Shown one piece after another: positions 1-7,209 of a DNA stretch of 16,066 nt. The number at the start of each line of letters is the position of its first letter. The first letter of the stretch is position 1. The stretch covers positions 1-16,066 of the forward strand of contig CAYQDR010000113.1 of NCBI GenBank assembly GCA_964416315.1, given 5' to 3'. The position numbers were made by a program, and so were the translations under genes. This DNA comes from CAYQDR01 sp964416315. Lineage in GTDB: Bacteria > Methylomirabilota > Methylomirabilia > Rokubacteriales > DASRDR01. The notes below the pieces were generated by a model. It did not search any database, was not told the origin of the DNA, and saw only the letters and a program-made list of their open reading frames with translations.

Positions 1-213
1 CTGGCCGACTGCGAGGAGGTGATCCGGCGCAACCCCATCCACTTCGGCGCCCTGTCGGGGTTCGGCCTGATCTACCTCGAGAAGGGCGACCTCGAGCGTG
101 CCGCCCGCTACTTCGAGCGGGCCCTCGCCGTCAACCCGAACATGACCCAGATCGAGCGCGTGCTCGAGCGGCTCCGCGAGGTGCTGCTCCAGCGCCGCCG
201 CCAGGCCATCTAG
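1..213 (+). CDS. Tetratricopeptide repeat (TPR) protein, C-terminal fragment
   Basis: The frame is open from base 1 and ends at TAG 211-213, so only the last 70 residues are present and the start lies outside the window. One clear TPR helix pair is visible (HFGALSGFGLIYLEKG, then DLERAARYFERALAVNP), with the usual small, aromatic and Ala-Pro consensus positions. A basic helix and an RRRQAI tail follow. TPR repeats are protein-protein interaction scaffolds. No partner can be named from this fragment. The next gene starts 19 bases downstream on the same strand, so the two may be co-transcribed. Confidence 0.85.
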   Translation: MADCEEVIRRNPIHFGALSGFGLIYLEKGDLERAARYFERALAVNPNMTQIERVLERLREVLLQRRRQAI

Positions 214-232
214 CGGATCCAACGGAGGACTC

Positions 233-928
233 ATGGCGACCCTCGACCCCAAGCTCCTCGACGAGCTCCGCAAGATCTCCTCGCCGACGATCGCGAACGC
301 CATCGAGACGTTCAACGTCCGGCCGCGCAGCGCCGGGTTCGTCGCGTCGGAGATCGTCTGCCGGTTCCCGAAGCTCGGCGTCATGGTCGGGTACGCCGCC
401 ACCGCGCTGATCCGCGCCGAGCCGGGGCCCGTCGAGGGCCACCGCGCCCCCGAGTTCGCCTGGTGGGACCACGTCGCCGCGAGCCCGGGGCCGCGCGTCG
501 TCGTCATGCACGACCTCGACGAGCCCCGCGGCCAGGGCGCCTACTGGGGCGAGGTCCAGGCCAACATCCACAAGGCGCTCGGCTGCGTCGGCACGGTGAC
601 CGACGGGACCGTGCGCGACCTCCCCGAGGCCGAGGCGCTCGGCTTCCACTTCTTCTCGGCCCACGTCTCGGTCTCCCACGCGTACATCCACATGGTGGAC
701 TTCGGGCTGCCCGTCAAGGTGAGCGGGCTCTGGATCCGCCCGGGCGACCTCCTCCACGGCGACCAGCACGGCGTCGTCGTGATCCCTCCGGAGATCGCGC
801 CCCAGATCCCGGAGGCGGCCGCGCGGATCGAGGCTCGCGAGCGCAAGATGATCGCCGCCTGTCGGAAGCCCGGGGTCACCCTCGACGAGCTCAAGGCCGC
901 CCGCAAGGCGATGCAGCAGGCGTACTGA
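233..928 (+). CDS. RraA-like family protein (HMG/oxaloacetate aldolase-type fold)
   Basis: A 231-residue protein of the RraA/4-hydroxy-4-methyl-2-oxoglutarate aldolase superfamily. The core signature is GAYWGEVQA (about 103-111), followed by GTVTDGTVRD (120-129). In characterised members Arg128 would bind the substrate carboxylate and Asp129 the divalent metal. The family's GDLLHGDQHGVVVIP segment is near residues 165-180. Known members cleave 2-oxo-4-hydroxy acids to pyruvate in aromatic catabolism; others have unknown substrates. It is longer than E. coli RraA (about 160 aa) and matches the longer cytosolic aldolase-like group. The ATG is preceded by GGAGG at a good distance, which fixes the start. 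It converges with the aspartic-protease gene. The substrate is not determinable here. Confidence 0.88.
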   Translation: MATLDPKLLDELRKISSPTIANAIETFNVRPRSAGFVASEIVCRFPKLGVMVGYAATALIRAEPGPVEGHRAPEFAWWDHVAASPGPRVVVMHDLDEPRGQGAYWGEVQANIHKALGCVGTVTDGTVRDLPEAEALGFHFFSAHVSVSHAYIHMVDFGLPVKVSGLWIRPGDLLHGDQHGVVVIPPEIAPQIPEAAARIEARERKMIAACRKPGVTLDELKAARKAMQQAY

Positions 929-966
929 CGCCCGCGCGCGAGAAGGGAGGGAGTTTGAGGCGCGAC

Positions 967-1323
967 TTAGAGTAACAGCCCGGGTACAGGGACGAGACGC
1001 CGGCTCACCGGATCGGCAGCCAGCCGCAGCCCCTCCAGCGTGTAGGCCCCCAGGAGCGGCTCGGTTCCGGGGTCGGCGAAGACGACCAGGGTGAGCTCAA
1101 GCCGCCCATCCACCCGCACCCAGGTGCGCCCGATGTCCCGTTCCACGCGCCGGCCGTCTGCCAAAACGAACGTATCGCGGGTGTGCGGCGTCACGGCGAG
1201 GCGCTCCAGCAGGGGCGCCGGCACGCTCGTATAGGTCGCCCCGGTGTCTACCAGCGCCTCGATCGCTTCGAAGTGCTGGCCCGCCGTGTCTCCAAGCTCG
1301 ATCCTGACGCGAAAGGTGCCCAC
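967..1323 (-). CDS. Retropepsin-like (clan AA) aspartic protease, single domain
   Basis: A 118-residue protein with the retropepsin catalytic signature ALVDTGATYTSVP near residues 23-35; Asp26 is the presumed catalytic residue. A second hydrophobic strand and the LLGAYTLEGL motif near residue 90 correspond to the family's C-terminal psi-loop (usually ILG/LLG). One domain of this size would have to dimerise to form an active site, as retropepsins do. No signal peptide or membrane segment is visible, so a cytosolic location is inferred. The start is GTG with a purine-rich GGGGCGAGGG upstream. It sits 69 bases downstream of the LLM oxidoreductase gene and may be the last gene of that run. The target is unknown. 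Confidence 0.82.
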   Translation of the reverse strand: MGTFRVRIELGDTAGQHFEAIEALVDTGATYTSVPAPLLERLAVTPHTRDTFVLADGRRVERDIGRTWVRVDGRLELTLVVFADPGTEPLLGAYTLEGLRLAADPVSRRLVPVPGLLL

Positions 1324-1392
1324 GCCCTCGCCCCAGCCTTATGCTACGGGCCACACCCCGGGCGGGTCAACCATCACGGGATGACCGACCGA

Positions 1393-2325
1393 CTACCGGA
1401 ACGCCGGGGCGACGTCGGCCATCAGGCGGTCGAGCTGGGGGCGGGGGTCCTTCGGCAGGAAGAAGGTCGGGACCCAGAGCATCCCGGCGCCGGCGTCGCG
1501 GAGGCGGGCGAGCTTGTCTCGGACCTGACCGACGCTGCCCGCCAGCACGGTGTCGCGCGCGGCGGCCTCGCTCGAGCCGAAGCGGCGCTGAAAGGTCTCG
1601 CGAAGCCGCTCGGCCTCCGCCCGGTCGTCCGTGATCAGGAGGGGCATGTTCGCCGACCGGAGGAGCGCCTTCGGGTCGCGGCCGACGGCGGCGCAGTGCT
1701 CGTCGAGGATCTTTCCCTTCCGCCCGAGGGTTTCCGGGCCGCCCCAGACGTTCCAGTGGTCGGCGTGCTTCGCGGCGATGCGCAGCGTCACCCGCTCCCC
1801 TCCGCCCCCCACCATCAGCTCGGGGTGCGGGCGCTGGACGGGCTTGGGCATGAGCGGCGCGTCCTCGAGCTGGTAGTAGCGTCCACGGAACGTCGTCCGC
1901 TCCCGGGTCCACAGGAGCTTCAGGACCTGGCACGCCTCGTCGAGGCGCGCGAGGCGCTCACCCACGGTGTGGAACGGGATCCCGTACGCCCGATGCTCGT
2001 TCTCCTGCCACGCGGCGCCGATCCCGCAGATCAACCGGCCGCCCGAGACGATGTCCACGTTCGCCGCCATCTTCGCCAGCACGGCGGGGTGCCGGTAGGT
2101 GTTCCCCGAGACGATCGTCCCGACCCGGATCCGCGGGACGAGCACGGCGAGCGACGCGAGCGCGGTCCAGCACTCCAGCGTGTCCCCGGCCCGCTCCGCC
2201 GTGTTCGGCATGAAGTGGTCGGTGACGCACGCAGCGTCCCAGCCCGTCGCCTCGGCGTACCGCCAGAGGCCCAGGACGGTCTCCCAGGTCGTCTGGGTGA
2301 GGCTCTGGAAAAGCCCGAACCGCAT
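1393..2325 (-). CDS. LLM-class F420-dependent oxidoreductase (Rv1855c-like)
   Basis: A 310-residue luciferase-like monooxygenase-fold protein. Recognisable family segments are MRFGLFQ at the N-terminus, VTDHFMPN, RIRVGTIVSGNTYRHPA, LAKMAANVDIVSGGRL followed by GIGAAW, and VGGGGERVTLRIAAKHAD. This pattern matches the subgroup related to mycobacterial Rv1855c, predicted to use F420 rather than FMN. Substrate and reaction are unknown. Start: ATG 20 bases after the pyruvate kinase stop, with GAGGG upstream at a slightly long spacing. The close spacing to pyruvate kinase suggests one transcript. If the cofactor prediction holds, the organism makes F420. I am sure of the superfamily and less sure of the cofactor. 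Confidence 0.9.
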   Translation of the reverse strand: MRFGLFQSLTQTTWETVLGLWRYAEATGWDAACVTDHFMPNTAERAGDTLECWTALASLAVLVPRIRVGTIVSGNTYRHPAVLAKMAANVDIVSGGRLICGIGAAWQENEHRAYGIPFHTVGERLARLDEACQVLKLLWTRERTTFRGRYYQLEDAPLMPKPVQRPHPELMVGGGGERVTLRIAAKHADHWNVWGGPETLGRKGKILDEHCAAVGRDPKALLRSANMPLLITDDRAEAERLRETFQRRFGSSEAAARDTVLAGSVGQVRDKLARLRDAGAGMLWVPTFFLPKDPRPQLDRLMADVAPAFR

Positions 2326-2345
2326 CGGCGCGCGGCCCTCGGCTC

Positions 2346-3773
2346 TCAGCGATTCTCGCCGACCCGGTGGAGCCGCATCACGTTCACCGTGCCGCGGACC
2401 CAGAGCGGGGCGCCCGCGACGACGATGAGGACGTCGTTGTAGCGTACCGTGCGGTCGGCGAGGAGGGTCGTCTCGACCTCCGCGACCATTTCTTCGATCG
2501 AGTCCAGTCGGCTGATGGGGCGCGGGATCACGCCCCAGTCGAGCATGAGGCGCCGCCGGACCCGCTCGGACGGGCTGAACGCGACGATCGGGACGGGCGG
2601 GCGATCCTGGGAGATGAGCCGCGCGGTCGAGCCCGACTGCGTGAAGGCGACGATCGCCCGCGCTTTCAGCTCCTTCGCGCTGAACGCCGCCGCGTCCGAG
2701 ATCGCCTGGGGGAACGAGATCTCCCCGCGCCGCGGCCGGTCCATCGTCGCCGGCGGGAACGCGGCCTCGGTGCGCCGGATGATCCGGTCCATGACCCGCA
2801 CCGCCTCGACGGGGTAGGCGCCCACTGCGGACTCGGCGGAAAGCATGACGGCGTCGGTGCCGTCGAGGATCGCGTTCGCCACGTCCGAGACCTCGGCGCG
2901 CGTGGGCCGGAGCGCCGAGACCATGGACTCGAGCATCTGCGTCGCGATGATGACCGGCGTCCGGGTCAGGCGCGCCTTCCGGATGATCTCCTTCTGGGCG
3001 ACGGGCACCTCCTCCAGCGGCAGCTCCACCCCGAGGTCGCCCCGCGCCACCATGACGGCGCTCGCCGCCTGGAGGATCTCGTCGAGCCGCCCGAGCGCCT
3101 CGGGCCGCTCGAGCTTGGCCACCACCTGGGCATCGGAGCGGTGCTCGTTGATGAACTCGCGGACCTCGAGCACGTCCGCCGCCGACCGGACGAAGGAGAC
3201 GCCCACGTAGTCCACGCCGTGCCGGAGCCCGAAGGCGAGGTCCTCGCGGTCCTTGTCGGTAAGGGTGGGGAGCCGCACCAGCGTGCGCGGCAGGTTGACG
3301 CCCTTGTGGTCGCGGACCTCGCCGCCCGTCTCCACGCGGCAGAGCGCCTCCTCGCCCCGGACGTCCTGCACCTCGAGGGCGATCCGGCCGTCGTCGATCA
3401 GGACGCGGTCGCCCGGCTTGACGTCGCGACAGAACCCCGCGTAGGAAATCGAGGCGCCCTCCGCCGTCCCCGTCACGGGCGCCGTCGTGAGGATGAACGA
3501 GCTCCCACGGCGCAGCGTCGCGGCCCCGCGTTCGAAGGTGCCGAGGCGGATCTTCGGACCCTGGAGGTCCTGGAGGATCGCGATCGGCCGGCCGAGCCGC
3601 GCTTCGACGGAGCGGATCCGCTCGATCGCCTGGCGGTGCTCGGCCTGCGTGCCGTGGGAGAAATTCAGGCGGGCGACGTCCATCCCGGCCCGCGCCATCT
3701 GCTCGATGATCCCCTCGGCCACCGACGCGGGGCCGAGGGTGCAGACGATCTTGGTCAGGCAGAAGTCCGCCAC
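2346..3773 (-). CDS. pyk: Pyruvate kinase
   Basis: A 475-residue pyruvate kinase (phosphoenolpyruvate + ADP to pyruvate + ATP; cytosolic, last step of glycolysis), of normal length for the family. The N-terminal KIVCTLGPAS is followed by the ATP/substrate-binding segment ARLNFSHG (Arg35, Asn37, Ser39, His40) and PKIRLG (Lys74). The catalytic Lys220 lies in VVAKLERPEAL with Glu222. The metal/substrate loop MVARGDLGVE contains Asp246, followed by TPVIIATQMLESM (Thr278). The C-terminal domain (from about 355) is complete. The start is GTG, one base after the TGA of the FAH-fold gene, with GGGAG inside the end of that gene. Translation is therefore probably coupled to a catabolic gene, an unusual place for this enzyme. 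Confidence 0.97.
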   Translation of the reverse strand: MADFCLTKIVCTLGPASVAEGIIEQMARAGMDVARLNFSHGTQAEHRQAIERIRSVEARLGRPIAILQDLQGPKIRLGTFERGAATLRRGSSFILTTAPVTGTAEGASISYAGFCRDVKPGDRVLIDDGRIALEVQDVRGEEALCRVETGGEVRDHKGVNLPRTLVRLPTLTDKDREDLAFGLRHGVDYVGVSFVRSAADVLEVREFINEHRSDAQVVAKLERPEALGRLDEILQAASAVMVARGDLGVELPLEEVPVAQKEIIRKARLTRTPVIIATQMLESMVSALRPTRAEVSDVANAILDGTDAVMLSAESAVGAYPVEAVRVMDRIIRRTEAAFPPATMDRPRRGEISFPQAISDAAAFSAKELKARAIVAFTQSGSTARLISQDRPPVPIVAFSPSERVRRRLMLDWGVIPRPISRLDSIEEMVAEVETTLLADRTVRYNDVLIVVAGAPLWVRGTVNVMRLHRVGENR

Positions 3774-3774
3774 C

Positions 3775-4722
3775 TCAGCGATCTCCCGGCGCCACGACCG
3801 GATTCCGGAGGCAACCCAGGCCGTCGATCTCGGCCTCCATCACGTCACCCGGCTTGAGGTACGCGCCCGTCGCCGCGCCGACGCCCGACGGCGTCCCCGT
3901 GGCGAGGATGTCGCCCGGCTCGAGCGTCAGGCCGAGGGAGAGGACGGCGAGGAGCGTCGCCACGTCGAAGATCATCTGGCCCGTCGTCGCCTCCTGCCGG
4001 AGCTGGCCGTTCACGCGCAGCCGGATCCCGAGCGCCTGCGGGTCCGGGACCTCGTCGGCGGTCACGAGCGCCGGGCCCATCGGACAGAAGGTGTCGAGCG
4101 CCTTCCCCTTGAACCACTGCTGGTGCGCTTTTTGAAGATCTCGCGCGGTCACGTCGTTCACGATCGTGTACCCGAAGACGTGCCGGAGGGCGGCCTCCGG
4201 CGTGAGGTCCCGCCCGGGCCGTCCTACCACGACCGCCAGCTCGACTTCGTAGTCGAGGGCCTGCGTCGCCGCGTGGTGCACGACCGGCGCGCCGGGTCCG
4301 ACGACCGCCGTCGGAGGCTTCGTGAAGAAGACCGGCCGCTCGGGCGGCGCCGCGCCGCGCTCCGCGGCGTGCTCGGCGTAGTTGCGTCCCATGCAGAAGA
4401 CGTTCTTGCGCGGGCGCGGGACCGGCGCCAGGAGGCGTGCCCGCGCGAGCGGCCGGGCCACGCCCCGCCGCCGGAGATCGGCGGGATCGAGGCGATCCAC
4501 GAGCTTCCGGCCGTAGTCCCAGATCTCCTGGGCACGCGCCCAGAGCGCGGGCCCGCCGTCGATCAACTCCAGCATCGTTCCCGGGAGCAGCGCCTCGCCC
4601 CGCGGGCGTTTCGTGCGCTGGGCCGCCATGTCGATCGACAGGGCCCGGAGGTCCAGCAGGGTGTCTCGCCAGACGGCCCCGAGCCGCGCCGTCCGGCCCG
4701 CCAGGTACGTCACCAAGTGCAC
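3775..4722 (-). CDS. Fumarylacetoacetate hydrolase (FAH) fold protein
   Basis: A 315-residue member of the FAH superfamily. It has a variable N-terminal domain (1-100) and a C-terminal catalytic domain beginning near KNVFCMGRNYAEHA (106-119). The expected metal ligands are Glu159 and Glu161 in DYEVELAVV and Asp190 in VNDVTARD. Other conserved pieces are FKGKALDTFCPMGP (204-217) and ATGTPSGVG (274-282). Members hydrolyse, decarboxylate or hydrate 2-oxo acids such as acylpyruvates and fumarylpyruvate. The exact substrate cannot be read from sequence. The start is GTG with ACAGGAG upstream. It lies 16 bases after the FAD oxidoreductase gene and one base before pyruvate kinase, so a pyruvate-yielding catabolic role is plausible but inferred. 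Confidence 0.93.
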   Translation of the reverse strand: MHLVTYLAGRTARLGAVWRDTLLDLRALSIDMAAQRTKRPRGEALLPGTMLELIDGGPALWARAQEIWDYGRKLVDRLDPADLRRRGVARPLARARLLAPVPRPRKNVFCMGRNYAEHAAERGAAPPERPVFFTKPPTAVVGPGAPVVHHAATQALDYEVELAVVVGRPGRDLTPEAALRHVFGYTIVNDVTARDLQKAHQQWFKGKALDTFCPMGPALVTADEVPDPQALGIRLRVNGQLRQEATTGQMIFDVATLLAVLSLGLTLEPGDILATGTPSGVGAATGAYLKPGDVMEAEIDGLGCLRNPVVAPGDR

Positions 4723-4738
4723 GCGATCGCTCCTGTGG

Positions 4739-5974
4739 TCAGAAGGCGCCCTTGTCCAGGCTGTAGAAGTTCCCGTAGATGGATTCGCACGACGCCTGGA
4801 GGCGGCGCCGGTCTCCGTACCGCGCGCCGAACCGCGTCAGCGCCTGGGTGGCGGTGTCCGCGCGCGTCCGCCCCTCGAGGACCAGCTCGGCCATCCATTC
4901 GCCGACGAGGAGCGACCCCGCGATCCCGATCGCGTTGCACCCCGCCGCGACGTAGAGCCCGCCGGCCTGGGGGACAGCGCCCAGCAGGTACTGGCCGTCC
5001 GGCGTGAACGTCGGCAGCCCCGCGCACCCCTTCAGCACCGGCGCCTTCTCCAGCGGCGGGAAGACCTCCGTGAGCCCGCGCGCCAGCTCCTCCAGGACAC
5101 CGAGGTCCTTCTCCGTGTGCTCGATCTCGAAGGTCGGCGGAAGGTCGGCCATCCGGAACGCCTTGGGGCGCGCCTCGAACCCGCCCAGCATCAGGCCTCC
5201 CACCTCGGGCCGGATGTAGACCGACGCGTCGGGGACGCGCACGACGGGCAGATCGCGCGGCACGGCGTCCATGGGCGCGGTCGTCCAGTGCTGGTGCCGA
5301 AGCGCGACCGTGTCGAAGGCCAGCCCCGCCGCCTCGCCCACGCGCTCGACCCAGGGGCCGGCGGCCACGACCACTCGCGGCGCCGTGACCGGTCCGCTCG
5401 GCGTCTCCACCCCGCGGACCCGCCCGCCCTCGACGCGGATGGCGGTCACGGGCCGCTGCGTCTCGAACCCGACGCCGAGCTTGCGGGCCGCGCGGGCGAT
5501 CGCCATCGCCAGCGTGTAGGGCTCGACGTAGCCGTCCCGGGGGATCCAGGCGGCGGCCTTGACAGCCTCCCGGCGAAGGAACGGGACGCGGGTCTGCGCG
5601 GCTGCGGGGGAAAGGATCTCCACCGCGAGCCCCCAGGCGCGTGCCTGCGCGACGTGACGCTCGAGCTCCCCGGCGCGCGCGTCGGTCAGGGCGAGCTTGA
5701 GGCTCCCGACCTGGCGGAAGCCGCACTCCTCACCGTGCTCGCGCTCCCACCCTTCGAGCCGGCGGACCACCTGCTGGATCGACCGGCACATGAGCTCGGA
5801 GGCCCGGAGCTGCCCGACGAGGCCGGCCGCCTGGGGCGTGTTCCCCGAGGCAAGCTCCCCGCGCTCGAGCACGACGACGTCGCGCGTGCCCGCGCGGGCC
5901 AGGTGGTAGGCGATCGAGCACCCCCAGATGCCCCCGCCGACGACCACCACCGCCGCCTCAGTCGCCGCACTCAT
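4739..5974 (-). CDS. FAD-dependent oxidoreductase (DAO family: glycine/sarcosine/D-amino-acid oxidase-like)
   Basis: A 411-residue flavoprotein of the DAO family. The dinucleotide-binding fold VVVVGGGIWGCSIAYHLA (about 8-25) ends in an acidic residue (VVLERGELASG), typical of FAD binding. A mid-protein VVVAAGPWV motif and a C-terminal LYVAAGCNAIGIAGS motif are the second and third FAD contacts. No glycine-cleavage T-type domain follows, so it resembles SoxB/DadA-type oxidases and not sarcosine or dimethylglycine dehydrogenase fusions. It probably oxidises a secondary amine or N-methyl amino acid; the substrate is unknown. The ATG start has a weak GGTGGG upstream. It heads a tight run with the FAH-fold and pyruvate kinase genes. 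Confidence 0.9.
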   Translation of the reverse strand: MSAATEAAVVVVGGGIWGCSIAYHLARAGTRDVVVLERGELASGNTPQAAGLVGQLRASELMCRSIQQVVRRLEGWEREHGEECGFRQVGSLKLALTDARAGELERHVAQARAWGLAVEILSPAAAQTRVPFLRREAVKAAAWIPRDGYVEPYTLAMAIARAARKLGVGFETQRPVTAIRVEGGRVRGVETPSGPVTAPRVVVAAGPWVERVGEAAGLAFDTVALRHQHWTTAPMDAVPRDLPVVRVPDASVYIRPEVGGLMLGGFEARPKAFRMADLPPTFEIEHTEKDLGVLEELARGLTEVFPPLEKAPVLKGCAGLPTFTPDGQYLLGAVPQAGGLYVAAGCNAIGIAGSLLVGEWMAELVLEGRTRADTATQALTRFGARYGDRRRLQASCESIYGNFYSLDKGAF

Positions 5975-6036
5975 CCCACCACTCGGTCAGGCGCCGACGG
6001 GGCAGGTCGCCGCGGGTGGCGCCGGGTGAGCCCCGC

Positions 6037-6061
6037 GGGGTCCCGGGCGAAGTGGGACCCC
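6037..6061. repeat. Inverted repeat, 8-bp perfect stem
   Basis: GGGGTCCC at 6037-6044 is complementary to GGGACCCC at 6054-6061, leaving a 9-nt loop. It lies in the 193-bp gap between the SDR gene and the FAD oxidoreductase gene. A second, stronger hairpin lies 9 bases away. There is no T-tract, so it is not a classical intrinsic terminator. Confidence 0.6.
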
Positions 6062-6069
6062 TTCGGCTT

Positions 6070-6098
6070 CCTTTCGCGATTCGGCGAATCGCGGAAGG
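6070..6098. repeat. Strong 13-bp hairpin in the SDR-FAD oxidoreductase gap
   Basis: A near-perfect palindrome: the left arm CCTTTCGCGATTC pairs with GAATCGCGGAAGG (12 Watson-Crick pairs and one T-G) around a 3-nt loop. It lies 70 bases downstream of the SDR stop codon on the minus strand. It could end or attenuate the SDR transcript, or be a dispersed palindromic (REP-like) element. No U-run follows on the minus strand, so a Rho-independent terminator is not supported. Confidence 0.6.
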
Positions 6099-6167
6099 AG
6101 GCGAACGGGTGACGAGCCCGGGCGCGCGGGGCGAGCCCGGCGACAGGACCCGTGGCGGCTAGGCAGC

Positions 6168-6938
6168 CTAGTAGTTGCCCCAGCCACCGTATGCCACCCA
6201 GCCGCCGTCCACGTCCACGCTCGCCCCCGTCACGTACGCCGCGTCGTCGGAGGCCAGCCACGCGGCGACGCGCGCGATGTCCTCGACGGACCCGAACCGC
6301 CCCGCCGGGGTCCGCCGGGTGATGTCCGTGTCGGTGTAGTCGCCGACGGACTGGTCCTGGACGTCCATGGGCGTCTTGATGTAGCCGGGGTTGATGCAGT
6401 TCACCCGCACGCCCTGGCGCCCCCACTCGACCCCGAGCACCTTCGTCAACCCGATGAGGCCGTGCTTGGAGGCGCAGTAGGCCGCGCGCTTCGGCAGACC
6501 GAGCTCGCCCAGGATCGAGCCGATGTTGATGATGGCGCCCGAGCGCCGGGGCAGCATGACGCGCGCTGCCGCCTGGCACCCGAGAAAAGCCCCGGTCAGG
6601 TTGAGGTCGATCGTGCGCCGCCAGTCGGCCTCACCGAGCTCGACCGACGGGGCGATCATGGACGTGCCGGCGTTGTTCACCATGACGTCGAGGCGCCCCC
6701 ACCGGGAGACGGCGCCCTCCACCAGGCGCTCGACCCCCGCCCGGGTCGAGACGTCCGCCGCAAGGGCCAGGGTCTCCCCCCCGCCCCGGCCGAGCCGCAC
6801 CGCCGCCTCGTCGGCCCGCTTCTGGTCGCGCGAATTGACGACCACCCGCGCGCCCTCCCGCAGGAAGGCCGCGGCGATCCCCTCCCCGATGCCCATGCTC
6901 GAGCCCGTTACGACGGCCACCCGACCCGCGAGCTTCAT
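6168..6938 (-). CDS. Short-chain dehydrogenase/reductase (SDR), FabG-like
   Basis: A 256-residue classical SDR, the standard length. The NAD(P)-binding TGSSMGIG is at 11-18, NNAG at 88-91, and the catalytic tetrad is Asn113, Ser141, Tyr154 and Lys158 (YCASK). The C-terminal YVTGASVDVDGGW closes the fold. Asn35-Ser36-Arg37 after the second strand hints at NADP preference, which is only suggestive. The reaction is oxidation or reduction of an alcohol or ketone; the substrate is unknown. I start at the ATG at 6938, preceded by GGGGGTGG, because it gives the canonical MKLAGRVAVVTG N-terminus. An in-frame start at 6992 would add an unlikely 18-residue Gly/Ala leader. It is followed by the double-hairpin gap. 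Confidence 0.93.
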   Translation of the reverse strand: MKLAGRVAVVTGSSMGIGEGIAAAFLREGARVVVNSRDQKRADEAAVRLGRGGGETLALAADVSTRAGVERLVEGAVSRWGRLDVMVNNAGTSMIAPSVELGEADWRRTIDLNLTGAFLGCQAAARVMLPRRSGAIINIGSILGELGLPKRAAYCASKHGLIGLTKVLGVEWGRQGVRVNCINPGYIKTPMDVQDQSVGDYTDTDITRRTPAGRFGSVEDIARVAAWLASDDAAYVTGASVDVDGGWVAYGGWGNY

Positions 6939-7085
6939 CAGGCCACCCCCTTGTCGCGCCGCACCCGCGCCGGACGGCGTCCCCGCGCACACATCCCCCC
7001 GGGCGCTGGACTCCGGACTGGATCCGACAGGCGGGAAAGCTACGAGGTCGAGCTAGTGCGGGTCCAACTAACTTCGCCTAGCGTC

Positions 7086-7151
7086 GTCCTCGGTCGTCGG
7101 CGCCCCTCAACGTATGCGGCATACGCCTCGGGGCGCCTCCTCCCTGCGTCC
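7086..7151 (+). repeat. Dispersed hairpin element, copy 1 (core hairpin 7099-7137)
   Basis: The core is a two-tier hairpin. Outer stem GGCGCCCC (7099-7106) pairs with GGGGCGCC (7130-7137). An internal loop places TCAA (7107-7110) opposite CCTC (7126-7129). The inner stem CGTATGC (7111-7117) faces GCATACG (7119-7125). Both flanks match copy 2: GTCCTCGGTCGTC on the left and TCCTCCCTGCGTCC on the right. It lies between the SDR start and the ispH stop. Imperfect direct repeats CCARCTAACTT sit outside it at 7064-7074 and 7206-7216. Its function is unknown; candidates are a small non-autonomous mobile element or a structured RNA. Confidence 0.75.
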
Positions 7152-7191
7152 CTCGCTATGCTCGTTACTTGGCCCCGCACATCGGACAACC

Positions 7192-7209
7192 CTGGGCGAC
7201 TTCGCCCAG
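7192..7209 (-). terminator. Possible terminator hairpin directly after ispH
   Basis: CTGGGCGA (7192-7199) is complementary to TCGCCCAG (7202-7209). Realistically this is a 7-bp GC-rich stem with a 4-nt loop. It begins immediately after the ispH stop codon on the minus strand. The bases after it (GGTTGTCC) contain few T residues, so it is a weak candidate for intrinsic termination and could instead protect the 3' end. Confidence 0.4.

Noticed and set aside
2367..3857. 496-codon plus-strand open frame opposite pyruvate kinase
   Set aside because: It is a GC-rich antisense shadow: Arg/Asp/His-rich, without family motifs, and fully overlapping a certain pyk gene.
4613..6112. 499-codon plus-strand open frame opposite the FAD oxidoreductase
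   Set aside because: Antisense shadow of a clear DAO-family gene, with no recognisable domain.
7020..7070. Promoter for the SDR gene (TTGGAC at 7067-7062 on the minus strand)
   Set aside because: No acceptable -10 box lies at 16-18 bases; the best candidate, TAGCTT, matches only three of six positions.
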